Both the position numbers and the translations under genes were made by a program. From NCBI GenBank assembly GCA_013398015.1, contig VZRR01012428.1:185253-249252 (forward strand): DNA of 64,000 nucleotides. The letters run 5' to 3'. This stretch comes from Oreocharis arfaki (taxonomy: Eukaryota > Chordata > Aves > Passeriformes > Paramythiidae). The notes under the pieces were generated by a model. It saw only the letters and a list, made by a program, of their open reading frames with translations, had not been told where the DNA came from and made no database searches. Of the stretch, positions 1-12,233 are shown in pieces. Each line of letters opens with the position of its first letter. Within the stretch, counting starts at the first letter, position 1.

Positions 1-3000
1 AAAATGCAGACCCTGAATTCATATGCTGACATTTGTATCTGTAACTATAGCCGGTTAGAAGTAACAACACACACACACATACACAATACCCTGCTGTTCT
101 TTCATGTCACCCAAGGCTCCCAGTAACCTCATTTACCTCAACTTTTATTTTACTACTCCTCTCATCCCTCATTCATATCCACATGTGATCTGGCATCACG
201 CTATTCAGTGCCCTCAATTCCCCTCTGCAATGTTGTAGTGTCCAGGGCAATCATTAGAAACCTTTGAGCTGTTGAGCAAACAAAAAGAAGTCCAATGCAA
301 AAGGCTTTCTTATGCCTCTGCTCTTCAGTGGGTTTCCCTTAGCTCCAGAAAGTGAGTTTGCTCTCAGAAGTACAGATATCCCTGGCAAAGCTCTGTTCTC
401 TGTGCTTTGCTGAACTCCTGAACACAGATGTCCCATTTGTGTTTCATTAGTACATCAGCCTCTCTGAGGCTTTCGACCTCTGCACTAGGCAATAATTACC
501 TGGCACAGACCCATTCCCTCGCCAGCTGGCCTGGGAGCTGCTCTGCTCAGACCAGGGCTCTCTCTGCTGTCAGCCCTTTCCAGTCAACCGGACAGCTCAA
601 TCAGCAGAAAATATCAAATATGGTTGTTGTTTAAGCTCAGCCAGCGCTATTTCTACTTGATCTGACAATGCCTCTCAGAAGGAAGATTATGCTTCCCAAG
701 GTCTAGCCATGAGACAGGAGAGTTAAGATGTCTGGCAGAGTTTGATGAGTTTGAAGCTCTTTTGCCAGCAGTTTGGGCTGCTCATGTCCTTCCTTTCCTG
801 CAAGCGGTGTTGTAGATGCCTCCCTCTCCCAGGCCCAATGACTATTTAATTATTTGTACAAGTGGAACAGCTCCGAGGAGAGCGAGATAGGGTGGCTGAG
901 CCTGACTTCATTCTGGGGCTGAGGGCACTTTCCTGGGATGTAAATAGGCAGTTTGCCTCTGTTCCAAGTTTTTTCCCCTCCCACACGAGTATTCAGGGTG
1001 ATGGGCATAATTTTGCGTTTTCAAGGGAGTTGCAAACTTGCCTCATCACAGGAATTAAAGTCTTGGAGTTGCTCCCAAGCAATCCTTGCCTGCTGCAGAC
1101 CACAGCAAAGGGAAACCTCAAGCCCAAACCAGAGCATTCCTGGCCTCCCTGTCATGCTTACGGCACAGCAGCCCTCACTTTAAGGGTTCTGCTACATGTA
1201 CCCAGGGAACTTGTAGGAGCTAGGATTAAGGATCATTTTTTATTCAAGAGTCATCATGCTTTCTGCAACAGGATAGTGTAAATTAAGAGACAGGAACAGA
1301 TGAAATGGTGGAGTAGGTGACACAGTCACAGACAAATCTACATTCCCAAGATATGTTCCCAGTACATTTTAGAGCATATGAGACTGAGAAGCATACAAAA
1401 CCAGAAGGAGAACCATGGCTGAAAGGGGAAAAGATAAACAAGAAAAAAAGCAGAAGCAGTGTGGCTGACTGGATTATCTGCTCAAAGAGTACAGTCAGGC
1501 ACATCTTCTATTCAGTTGGAAGGAATAACAAGGCATGGTACTTCCTGGCTTGCACAATAGTAGCACTTCAGGAAGAGTTTCTGGATGAGCTGAAAAGTTC
1601 TGGGGAATTCCTACTTCTCGTTTCACTCAGCAAACCCACTGCCATCCATAGAAGCAAAGCAAGTTTTCATGGATTCAAAGATACCTGCTAAAAGAAGGCA
1701 AAAATTATAGTTCATGATGGTGATCCAACAGGAGAGAGGTATTGGAGGCCAGGTGGTGAGGTGACTTCTGCTGAGGGTTCTGCTGTGTTCAGTAGCTAAT
1801 GCCACAGACTTTAAAGAAGATTTTACTTCAAGTAAAGGAGCAGGAACTGTCACCTTGCTCAGTGACTGCTGTCGGCTCTAAATTTTAATATTAAAAAAGA
1901 TGGAAGCACTCTGAAACAAAAAGTGAATCCTTTATTTACAGGAATATATGGTATTTATGTGTTTATTCTCAAAAGCAGGAAGGTAAAAATAAGCCAGAGG
2001 AACAATAGGGTAGAGTGAGTGATAGATAACGTGATCTAGCCAAACTGATTGAAAAATGGTAGGGTGAGATTTATAATTGAAATACCGATATTGATGAGTT
2101 CAATCTGTACAGGATAAGAACAACAATAATATTTAGCAATGATGCAGCACTTTCCATCTTTAGAGCTCATTAACAAATTAATCTTCACAGCACCCCTCAG
2201 AGGCAGGTAAGTATTATTATTATTAGACCATAAGAAAGATAAATCCACAACAGAAGCAGAGGAAGGGGGAATTAAGAGCTAGAAGTGACTTTGTAAGGGG
2301 GAGGAGGGTGGAAAATCACTCCCTTGTTCAGTCACAGCAAGGGGCAATTCCATTACCAGAGGAAGGTGGCCTAGCACAGGAAATATTCCTATAGGAGACC
2401 CATCCTTTATTCCACACCAGAGTAAAAGGCACAAAAGATGAGGCAGGAACTCAATCAGTGAAGTAAAATTCGTAAAAGGAAAATAAGGTGAGTCAAAAGG
2501 CAGCAGATCGAGTTAATGCAAGCCAAGAATGGCGAAGGGCAACAAGACTCTGAAACCTTGAAATCTAACACCAAAGCAGTTCTATTTCATGCTGGAACTG
2601 ATCTATTGGACTGAATTTGAGTAGGAAAAATAATAACAAGGACTGTGTTTGTAGACGCTGAAGAATTAGCAAAGGCCTTGTTGATAAAGCTAGTGATAAA
2701 ACACAGGAACTTGGCTATGCTGAATGGCAGGCTGGCAGCAGGCTCCGATCACAGAAATCCCGCATATTAAAATGAGATAATTCTTGACATTTAATTCTCT
2801 TATTCTCTCCTCTTCTGTGTGAGAGAAAACAGAAATACTGAAGGGGAAAAATAGAAAGCAGGCATAATAGTAATCTCCCAAAGAAGGTAGGAGCTTGTGT
2901 GCACAAGATTGGAAGAGCCCTGGATCAAACTGTTTGAGATTTGTCTTGATTTTTATGTCTTGCACTGAAGGCCTTGTATTTTAGAAGTCAGAGCATGCAC

Positions 3001-6000
3001 AGATTCAGTTAGAAGTAACGAAAGTGTGCAATGCATAGAAATTTTGCCTGAGATCTGCCCAATTTTGGCAGTTTAAAGAAAAAGAAAAAAAAAATCACAA
3101 AATTGTTTGGCCAATTTGAAGACATTGTCCCTATTATTTCTCTACATTTTCCTGTCAGTAACCGGGGTATAGATCCAAATCTAACTTGAAGTTTAACTTG
3201 ATGTGTTACTACAGTATTCTCGTGTGCCTAACAATTACCAGTCACATTATTTTAAAACACAGAGATTCTCAGACTTGCCAATGGGTATTTGCTGAGGCCA
3301 GGATTTCCGTTATGAACAAACCAGAGAGCTTGAAGACTGACAAATGACCACAAGGATAAGAGGAAATCTAAGGAGATAATAGCAGTTCTCTAGAAAGCTT
3401 GGCAGTGTTTAGACTGTAGGTCAAAACATACTCTGTGATTCCTTAAGATTTTCTACCAAAGCAGGAAAACAGTGTGACTGTGATGAGGAATTCCACAATT
3501 ACTTATGGAGCTAGTTAGGGGAGGAGAGACCTGGGAGACCACAGGTTATCCTTCCTGTAGGCATCACGACTGGATTTTTCCACATCCTTTTTATACGTTT
3601 CTCATTTTAAACCTAGCTGAAGCCTTATATTTTTATTTTTTTGATAATGTGGTTAAAAAAAAAAAATTGCACTTTTTTTCTCCAGAGAAAATCTTACGCA
3701 TATTTAATTGACAAGTAAAACTTACTTCTTGTCACTCTACTTCATGCACACAGGGTTCACCTAAGAATTTTTAAGAAAGCAAGCCTTTCCCTGGGATGCA
3801 TCCCAAAGCAAAAGGCCTGGTTTGGACCAAAGGCACATAGAGCCTTGCAGCAGCCTACTGGTAAAGGGAACCCCAGCAATTTTTTCCTTTAGATCTTAGA
3901 ATTTAGCTCTTGCACTCCTTTAGCTTTTCCTACTTTTTTGAAGGAAAAAGTGAGATACTGTTTTGTTTTGAAGTGGCAGGGGAGGAAGTTCCTCCCCTTC
4001 CTCCCCGTACATGAGAAGAATCACAGTTGGGGCTGATGATTAGAGACCTCCATGAAAGCTGGAGCCTTTTGCGCCTGAAAGGTGTCACCAAGATGCCCAC
4101 ATCTTGATGTTTTTCCAATCCATGTGTTTTCATGGCTGTGTCAGAGATGATACAAACCTTGACACGTGACTTATGCAGCAATATCATGACTTCACACCGA
4201 GTCTGGTCACCCAGGGTGAGAAGCAGCACTCCTGCCCTCAAAATTGTGCTGTTTTAAAGGTTCATGGAATTCTCACCACTGTCTATTTCTCCCAGGGGGC
4301 GTCATTGTTCTGCCCTTGTTTCTTTGAAAGATAAAAAATGCTTAAATGAACGTTTGTGTTTTTCCTTGCAAGAGCCAAACTTTGGAAGTGAATCCATCAT
4401 GAGGAACACTTTGAGACTCTCACTACAGGGCTGATCCCAGCAGTGTGCACAGTTGTATCCTTGCTGTACCACGACACCTGCAGAGCAGCTGGAATAGGTT
4501 ACTGCTACAGCAAGGAGCTGTACAGTAGCAACACTTGCAGAATATGTAATTTCCACAAAGCATGCTTTTAAAGGGGGGAGAAAAAAGGGAAAACACACTG
4601 TCCTGTGTGCATTGGCCCTCTGCAGGACATGGTTTGTTCATTTCTGAACCAAGCACAGGAAAGAAATCTTTCTGCCTTATTCTAGAATTTCCATGTTTCT
4701 TACTCATTACAAAAAAGACTTTTCATTTAATAAGCTGTTTTGCCCTGCATCAGAAATCGCTCTTTCTCCTAAAGAAGGAGGAGTGGGGGGAGGCATTTTC
4801 TGTGCTTTTTACTGAGTAAGTCACATGTAGAAAGATCTGAATAATCTGTGGAGGGAAAAAAAAACCCCAAACCAGGACATGAATTTCAGAGCATGTGCTT
4901 TTGTGTTATTCAATATGACTGATAGAGAAGGATAAGGTTGAAGTTCAAGGCAAGTATGGAAAGTAATTTCTCTCTGCACAGTCACAAATAAAATGACTCA
5001 CAGCTCTATAGGATTAAATTAATTAAAGATAGATCTTGTGCTTGATGCTAGTTTGATAGAACCAGAGTTTGTAGTGGTTGTATCATGAACATAAGTGGAT
5101 ATCTCTAGTGGCTAGCTAGTATTTTCTTTATACTCGTGAGTGTTTACTATGGCACACAAATGCTAACCGGTTTTATCACACAGTCATTATCATATCTTCT
5201 TCCCTTTCTCTCTACTCTTCAGGTGTTGCTGCTACGAAATGACTTCGTATCAATTAGGAATTCCATTTCCTTCAAGGGGCTACTGAAGGAACAGCCACCT
5301 GTAATGCATGTTGTTAGACTTCAGCTGCTCTCTTTCTTTACAACAAGATCAGTGTTTTTAAATTCCACATTCAAAATTGCAAGCATTAGAGGAGTATTTT
5401 TCAAATTAAAAATAAAAGAAAAAAATTACACTGTCTCTGGAAAATTTAGTTCTTAGGACATTCAATATATGTTGCGAGAAAAATCTAAAGTGACGTCAAA
5501 AAAAAAAAAAGTTAAAAATATATCAGACTTTCCATTCAGTGTGGAAGTGAAACAATAGCAATGAAGTACTACGAAGTTTCTGCGTTGCTGTTGAAAGCAA
5601 AGGCATTTCATTAAGCGCGGTGTAAAGATGACAACTGCTAATCTAGGGGAAAGTGATAAGGAACCAAAACCAAACAAACAACTTTCAAACTACTTTTAGG
5701 GGGGTGACCTCTAGTTTCTGTGTAACATCATGGAAATAAATGTTTTTTTTTTCTTCACATACATTTAAAAATCCATTTGAGAACAAGCATTCCAACTGTA
5801 CCTTTGCACCAGTTCCTAAGTAACATTAAGGGGATCTGGCATTTGGAAGGTTAATTTTCTTATCAAAACTATACAAAATCCTAATTTTGCAGAGTAGCAA
5901 TTTGGAAAAAAAAATCAGCAATGGGAAAATGTTGGTTATGCAGCACTAGACATTCAGTACTCAAGGGATCAATTATAAAAACACTCATTCAGCTATTTCT

Positions 6001-7390
6001 ATTCAAATGAACACCTGAAGAGGAGGTCTCAATGGTTTTAAAAGTGTGTGGATATTAGTGGATAAATGTTAGTCCAATAAAAGAGATCATCATCTGCTAT
6101 TTGTGTGCATTTAAGTTGACACTAAAAAGATCTTTGTGGAATATTGCTGCTTCTTTTTCTTTTTGTGTGTGTGCATCTTTTATCTCATATTCCCTTAACA
6201 CTTTGTGAACTGAAGAAAATAGACCAAATGAGCTGTTCTTTAAGATTAAAGGGGTAGCATTTAGTTGAACACACCTGAATGTGGAAGGAGTCTATTTTCC
6301 TCACACTTATGAATATGTAATGATGTGCTTGGAGGCACAGTCACGAACCCCTAATAAGAATGCACGAGTCTGTGTTTGAAAACAGACATTTGCATTTGCC
6401 CTCTGGTCACAGTACATGGGTCATTCTTATTCAAAAAATTTATTTGCTTTATTTTTCTATTCTCCCTCCCTTTCCTTCTCACCTCAAAATATTTTCTCAT
6501 TTCTAGGTTTTGTTTAGAGAAAAATTAAAAAGGGAGGGCTAAATCCCTCTAGAATGGTCAAGATTCAATTAGAGTGAGCTTACTCAGTGATATATATGTT
6601 TATTTGTGCAAGTGAAAAACTCCATTGTCTGCTTTGAGGAAGGAGTATTTTTTAGCCTCACAAATACTTCTGCTTTAGCAAAAGATTTTAGCAGGATTCG
6701 AGAAGAAAAAAAAAAAAAATTCCCACATAGGTGTGTAACACAACATTTTAAAAAGTGAAAATTGGGAATAAGGTAATAGAAATAAAGTGATCTAGACAAG
6801 GGATATATTTCATAAATTGCATAAATACTTCAGGAAAGCTACCGCCAAGAAGGAAACAACAAAGCGTTGTAAATGTTAATACAGGGAGCAATCAGTGTCA
6901 TGCACCAGTCTACCAGTGTTGAAGGCATGGTATCCAGGTGGTGAAGAACAGGCTGTGGAGATTGGTACTTAATGAGAATATTGTATTTCTCTTAAAATTT
7001 CGTTTAAAAAGCTATCAAGGAGCTACTCCAAAATACACTAAGAATTGTTGTGGGGTTTTTGCTGCTTTCTAAACAATATAGTAGTTTCAAATTAGGCACC
7101 AAAGAAGAGTGTTCTAAGAGTTTTTAACTCCCTTTCTTCAGTTCTTTCTCACTCCCTCTTTTTTTCTTCAAAGAAGAACGAAGGAAAAAGAAGGAAAAAT
7201 AATAAAAAAAGAGAGATTAACTTGCAGCACTTTATTCATTATCTGAATAAAAAGGATGGAAGAATCAGGCCTGTTCACTCAAAAACCAAAAAGAAAAAGA
7301 AATAAACAAACAAAAAATCACAAAGAAATCCAAGCAAAATCATTTGCAGAGAACGGAATTACTGAGCTGCTGCAAATCACAGTAAACAAT
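1..7390. other. Intergenic, no gene supported
   Basis: AT-rich single-copy-looking DNA. The open frames here are short, overlap on both strands and match no family I know. A short (CA)n run lies at 67-85. The stretch 480-1180 is somewhat richer in GC, with little simple repeat and several E-box-like CAGCTG/CAGCTC patches, and could be conserved non-coding DNA. The remainder shows only A-rich and T-rich runs. Confidence 0.6.
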
Positions 7391-8270
7391 TTCAGCTGCT
7401 GGCTATATTAAAGATTTCATCATCACTTTGCGAAGGGTCAGAGAAGTTAAATATCCATCCTAAAGCACGGAAGGATTTCAAAACATTCGGAATAAAAGTT
7501 GTAATTTGTAGAGGTGTTTGAGCTCGTTGCTGCTGAGACAGCTCCTGGTGGGGTGTCCGGGGGCAGAGATGCCCTCCCACTGTAGGTGTGTGGGTACCCC
7601 TCAGTGCATACGGCAGCACACGTGCACACACAGACACTCACACAGAGCCGGAGCCCACCACACTTCACCACACGTTTTCTAGATTTTACATTACTATCAC
7701 AAGTGTGGCTTTAGTAAGAAAAAAGAGCCTATTGTGACTGCAGCCGCAGCCGCCGAGCAGCCCATTATTTGAGATCTAACAGTGACACCTGCAGTTGAGC
7801 CCCACACACTGACACAAACATCTCCCTTAGAGAAACAGAGCCCTGGTTCTGAACCGCGCACATCTCCTGCTTAATTATCCTCGTGTACCTCAAATTTGCC
7901 TCTCCCACTGGCAGCACAATCAGCTTCCACACGAGCATGAATCAGCTTTTCCACTTCGAAAGCAAGCAGCCTGCCATAAAGTATAAAAATAGCCCACAAA
8001 ATCTTCCTTGAGCTACTTGGTGGGAGTAGAGCTGTCCATGCATACACACACACACAGAGATCTCTCCTCCACAAACAGGTGTTTCAGAAGAACCACCTGC
8101 ATGTCTGAAAGGCTCATCTCCGTGTTTCAAAGATTTAATCACTTTTCTGCTAATTGCAATATAAAGCATTACATTTGGTATGAATAAAGACCAGATAACC
8201 TGGAGATTCGGAGGAATTCCCTTTGTTTTCACTGCTCCCTCCTTGGTTTTGGTTACCATCTGTGAGCATC
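7391..8270. other. Intergenic block with raised GC/CpG, possible conserved non-coding element
   Basis: Compared with its flanks this block has more CpG (for example the GCAGCCGCAGCCGCCGAGCA stretch at 7740-7760 and GAACCGCGCAC near 7851) mixed with homeodomain-like TTAATTAT, and few simple repeats apart from CA runs near 7620 and 8045. No convincing reading frame is present. Enhancer or conserved-element status is inference. Confidence 0.3.
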
Positions 8271-10173
8271 TGTAATGTGGTCATTCTGTCTCTCTTCACT
8301 CCCAGATAACCCAGGAGTTTTCACAGTTTCACCATTATTTAAAGCACTTTGTTTTGTTCTGTTCATTCGTTTGCTTCAAGAGAAAAAATGCTGTACTTTA
8401 ATTGCCTCTCTGAAGGCTACTTTTAGAGGCCTGACCCTCCAGTTAAAACAAATAATATGTAAAGGTCTGTATTTCATTTTTTCCTTTTCACTATTCTCAC
8501 AATTTACTGCTTCTTCAGCTTCCTTCAATATACTAGAAAACAAGCTCCTCTTTCTCTCTTAAAAGCAGAAAATACAACTATAATGTCTTCTTTGCTGTAA
8601 GATGACTTTTTTACATCACGAAATCTTTTGACCCACTACAACAGTTTCTAACCAAGATCAGTTCTGGTATTTCATACAAGCACAGTAAGAATTTGGTTTT
8701 AATTTACAACTCTTGGAGATACTTCTTTTGTCATGTAAGCCTTTAGACCTCAGATATAAACATGTGTTCACTTGAAAAAAAAAGATTTCTTCATAACTTT
8801 TGTCAATATTCTGCTGATTGCTAGTTCAGTACCAGATGTGCTATGCTTAATGGTGCATATACAAGAAGCATTCCCTAATCCCTAAATGAACTTTTTATCT
8901 CTAAATATATACAGGATAAGCTATCTAAACTCAATTTAGCAACTATGCTATTAAATCTACCAGAACCAAAGAGTGAAAGAATATTGTTAAAGCCTCCTGA
9001 AACAAAACATGGCTAACCATAGACCAAAATCAATCAGACATAGATTAATTTCTCCTATCAGGACATCTTGAACCCCCACATCTTCATTTCACAAGTGCAT
9101 ACACCCAGTTTTAAATGCCTCTCATTTTGTTAGCACCACACTCTGTCAGTCACAATTTGCTGCAGAGAAATGAGTTGTCATCAGATCAGACTTTTTAACT
9201 GCATGTGGATGCAGATGGATCCATTATGGGATTTAAGAGAAGTGCATAAAAAAAAAAAAAAGGTGTCATCTGCTGGTTGGATTACAGCACCTGGATTACA
9301 GTTTGTGGCTCCTGCTGCATCACCAATCCCCTCTGTGACCCTGGGTCATAGGCTGGTACAGCACCTGGATACCTTCATTGACAAAACTAGAGCATTTTCA
9401 CCTTCATTCACAGCCAGACACTCCAGCCTGGCCCATCAACTCCTCAGCAATAACCCCTCCTGCCCCTGGACTTGTGCAGAGGAGAAGGCAGGGGATGCTT
9501 GGGACAAAAGGGAAGAATGCCCATTTATACTTCTGATGTCCCCAACACCCCTAATTTAATAATTTCCTGATCCAAAAAAACCTGGACACATCTATTTTAT
9601 TCCACACAAGGGTTTCTTAAAATAGTTCACTATCTGTGAGGCAACGAAAGCAAGAAAGTACACAGGAAACAAGAAGGGACAAACTGCACTCAGGCCCACA
9701 GAAGAGATGACTCCATGTTTTCTTCCTATTGGATGTTATGTGCTATGGTGGATAACTCCACCACAGTCCAGAGGGTTCTCTTCTACTTTCCCTGCACTTT
9801 CTTATCTCCTCTTATTTCTCTTTCCTTCACAATAAAGAGTGCCCAGTACCAGTTGTATACAAGGGACCTTAAAAATCTGCTTTTTCAACCTTTGGGACTG
9901 AAAAGGAGAACAAGAACTTTCAGGTTTGCAGTTTGGTCTAAAGTATAACAAAATGCTAAGCAAAATGGTTGACTGTCTTATCAGAAAAATTTGCACCTGG
10001 AAGAACAGAATCCCACAAGAGGAGAGTTCTGGCTTGGAACCAGAGAAATGGATGGAAAGTTGTCACAGAGGTGCACATTCAAGATGCATTTTGTGGCATC
10101 TGCCTATCTTTTCCTCCATTTTTGTTCATGTTATTGTCTTATTACCTTGGGAGAAGTGTTACAAAATCACCAC

Positions 10174-10240
10174 ATTTTAAAAAAGAAAAAGAAGAAGAAA
10201 GCAAGCAAGAAAGAAAAGGGGGGGGGGGGAACAGGGGAAA
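10174..10240 (+). repeat. Polypurine tract with 12-G run
   Basis: About 65 bases are almost purely A and G, with AAG/GAAA-type repeats passing into 12 consecutive G (10218-10229). It is low-complexity and could adopt triplex or G-rich structures. The long G run is also a likely sequencing-error spot. Confidence 0.85.
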
Positions 10241-10276
10241 AAACCAAGGAAAAATATAATTTTAAAAGAAAAGGCT

Positions 10277-10410
10277 ATGCATATGCAAAGTTGATTCAAA
10301 TGCTTTCAGATTGCGCCATAGAAAAGCTGTGGCCTAGTTTTGGAAATACATATTTCACTTTATTTTGCACACAGCTGGGTTTATATTGGCACTCACACTA
10401 ATATGCAAAA
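10277..10410 (+). promoter_or_regulatory. Candidate POU-factor site cluster (MORE-like plus octamer-like)
   Basis: ATGCATATGCAA at 10277-10288 matches 11 of 12 bases of the MORE dimer site of Oct/POU proteins. ATGCAAAG (10283-10290) and ATGCAAAA (10403-10410) each match 7 of 8 octamer bases. The surrounding 150 bases are free of simple repeats. A regulatory role is inferred from the motifs alone. Confidence 0.3.
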
Positions 10411-12209
10411 TGCAGTATCTTATATTCATGAATGACTCTTTATAAAATGCCAGGAGGGCACCTGCTTTCTTTTCTTTAAGTCTATATCATGACAAAGAAG
10501 CAGCCTGTATTAATGGCCAGCTTCCAGCTCTGACCACAGCCTGGAGGGATTTATGCCAGCTGTACACAGGTTTGGAAGTAAACAACATGCCCCGGTCAAA
10601 AGGAGTTTCTTACACTCCACGGAAAGAGACTGCTAATGAGATGCAACGGACTGAAGGAGGGAGCACACGGCAGCCCTGACTGCAGGGAGCTCTCACAAAC
10701 AAGTCTAGGAGCTCTCAGATGTGCTGCATCCTGGTCCTCTCCACGGTGCAAGTCCAGTATCTTATATCATCATCCAGCCCTTGCAGCATTGCTGCAGACC
10801 CAGTAGACAAACACCTTCCCATTCCGGTGGTTCTCAAGGCTCAGGCTCAGTAGGTGCCAGAGCATTTGGCAAACTAATAAAAGGTACCCTGGCCAGTAGT
10901 AGGTATTGGCATTTCTTTCTTTTCAAATAGCTGTATCATGTCTCAATGGTTTAGAAGGAAGCCTGTTGAAACTACTCCTCATCTTAAGAAGTTGCTTTGT
11001 CTGCCATCCAAATCTGACAGGATCCGTGTGCTTTGAACTTCAGATCATGACGCAAAACTCATCTCTCAGGATTCTTCCCCCATATCAAAAAAACATACAT
11101 GAGACAGCTTGATAGAGATTTGTCTTTAATGTACAGATGATTAAACATGTTCTTAAGAAAAAAAGTGTTTCTAAATGAGAAGTGGACAACAAACATTAGA
11201 TAAATTTCATAGACATTTGTGCAGATAATTAGAACTTCAAATCGGAATATTGAAAATTAGACTGATGTATACTCATATGGCCATGTTAAAAAAAAGTTAG
11301 ATATTCAATTCTAGCTTATAAACTGGAGTTGGTAAAAAAGATACTAAAATCTTTATTCCTTTTACTATACTCTCCAAGATTATTTTTACCATGTGCTTTC
11401 CAGGTCTCATTTGGATTAATTCTTTTTTCTGACTAAAAAAGACAAAGGCCACCGCAATAATTTTGGTGTGCACTTCTGAGTTAAGCAAGACCTCTAAGGT
11501 CAAACCAGTCTGAGTTTGCACATGATGCTATTGACCTAATAGCTTTCCATCATTACTGCACTACACTTGATATACTGTTTGATTGCCAGACCAGAAAGGG
11601 CTGTGTTTCACAGGGTATCAACCGATGTATTTTGCCAAGTGTAAAAAGAAACTGAAAAGTAACAACAAACACAATGCAGTTATAATAAAACAAGCATGTA
11701 TATAATGTTACATCAAATTCCCTAACCAAACCTTCAAGAAAATTATATGAAGATAGAAGTGTATCTGTGATCAGTTCTTCAAGAAGTAATAGACTTTCTT
11801 CCACTTCCCAGCTCCATATTTAAGCTATGTCCCTATTCCTGCACCAGGAATAGGCAGAACCTAAAAAGCAGAGAATCATTGACTGGAGAACAAAATTTGT
11901 TAAACTGAGCTGTGTTCACACATTTACCTTTGTCTCCCAAGGCCCCGCAGCAGCCTACAAAATGCTTGTCACCAAATGCTTTGCCATTTTCAGCAAGTAT
12001 CAGAACAACTGGAGGTGTTTATTCCTGGACCAGTACACTGCATACAAAGTATGAATCTTCCTGCAGAAGCTAATTTGTAACTGCTTGGAGATCTCCCTCT
12101 GCAGTCTGCACTGCAAGGTGCGAGTTCAGCAGCACAGCATCTGCAACAATCTCTCCAGAAACACAGCAGCAGAGTTAGGATACTGTTCACTTGTTCTGAT
12201 TGATGCAGA

Positions 12210-12233
12210 TTAATTCATCAATTGATGAATTAA
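12210..12233. repeat. Perfect 24-bp palindrome, AT-rich
   Basis: The half-site TTAATTCATCAA is followed immediately by its exact reverse complement, with no spacer. The halves carry homeodomain-type TAATT and TGATGAAT words. It lies in intergenic DNA with no other sign of a mobile element. Confidence 0.9.

Noticed and set aside
862..1281. 139-codon plus-strand open frame
   Set aside because: No family resemblance, an overlapping frame on the same strand (953-1183), no splice or promoter context; chance frame in a GC-richer patch.
9170..9559. 129-codon plus-strand open frame
   Set aside because: Contains a low-complexity Lys run from an A homopolymer and no recognisable domain; no neighbouring exon-like structure.
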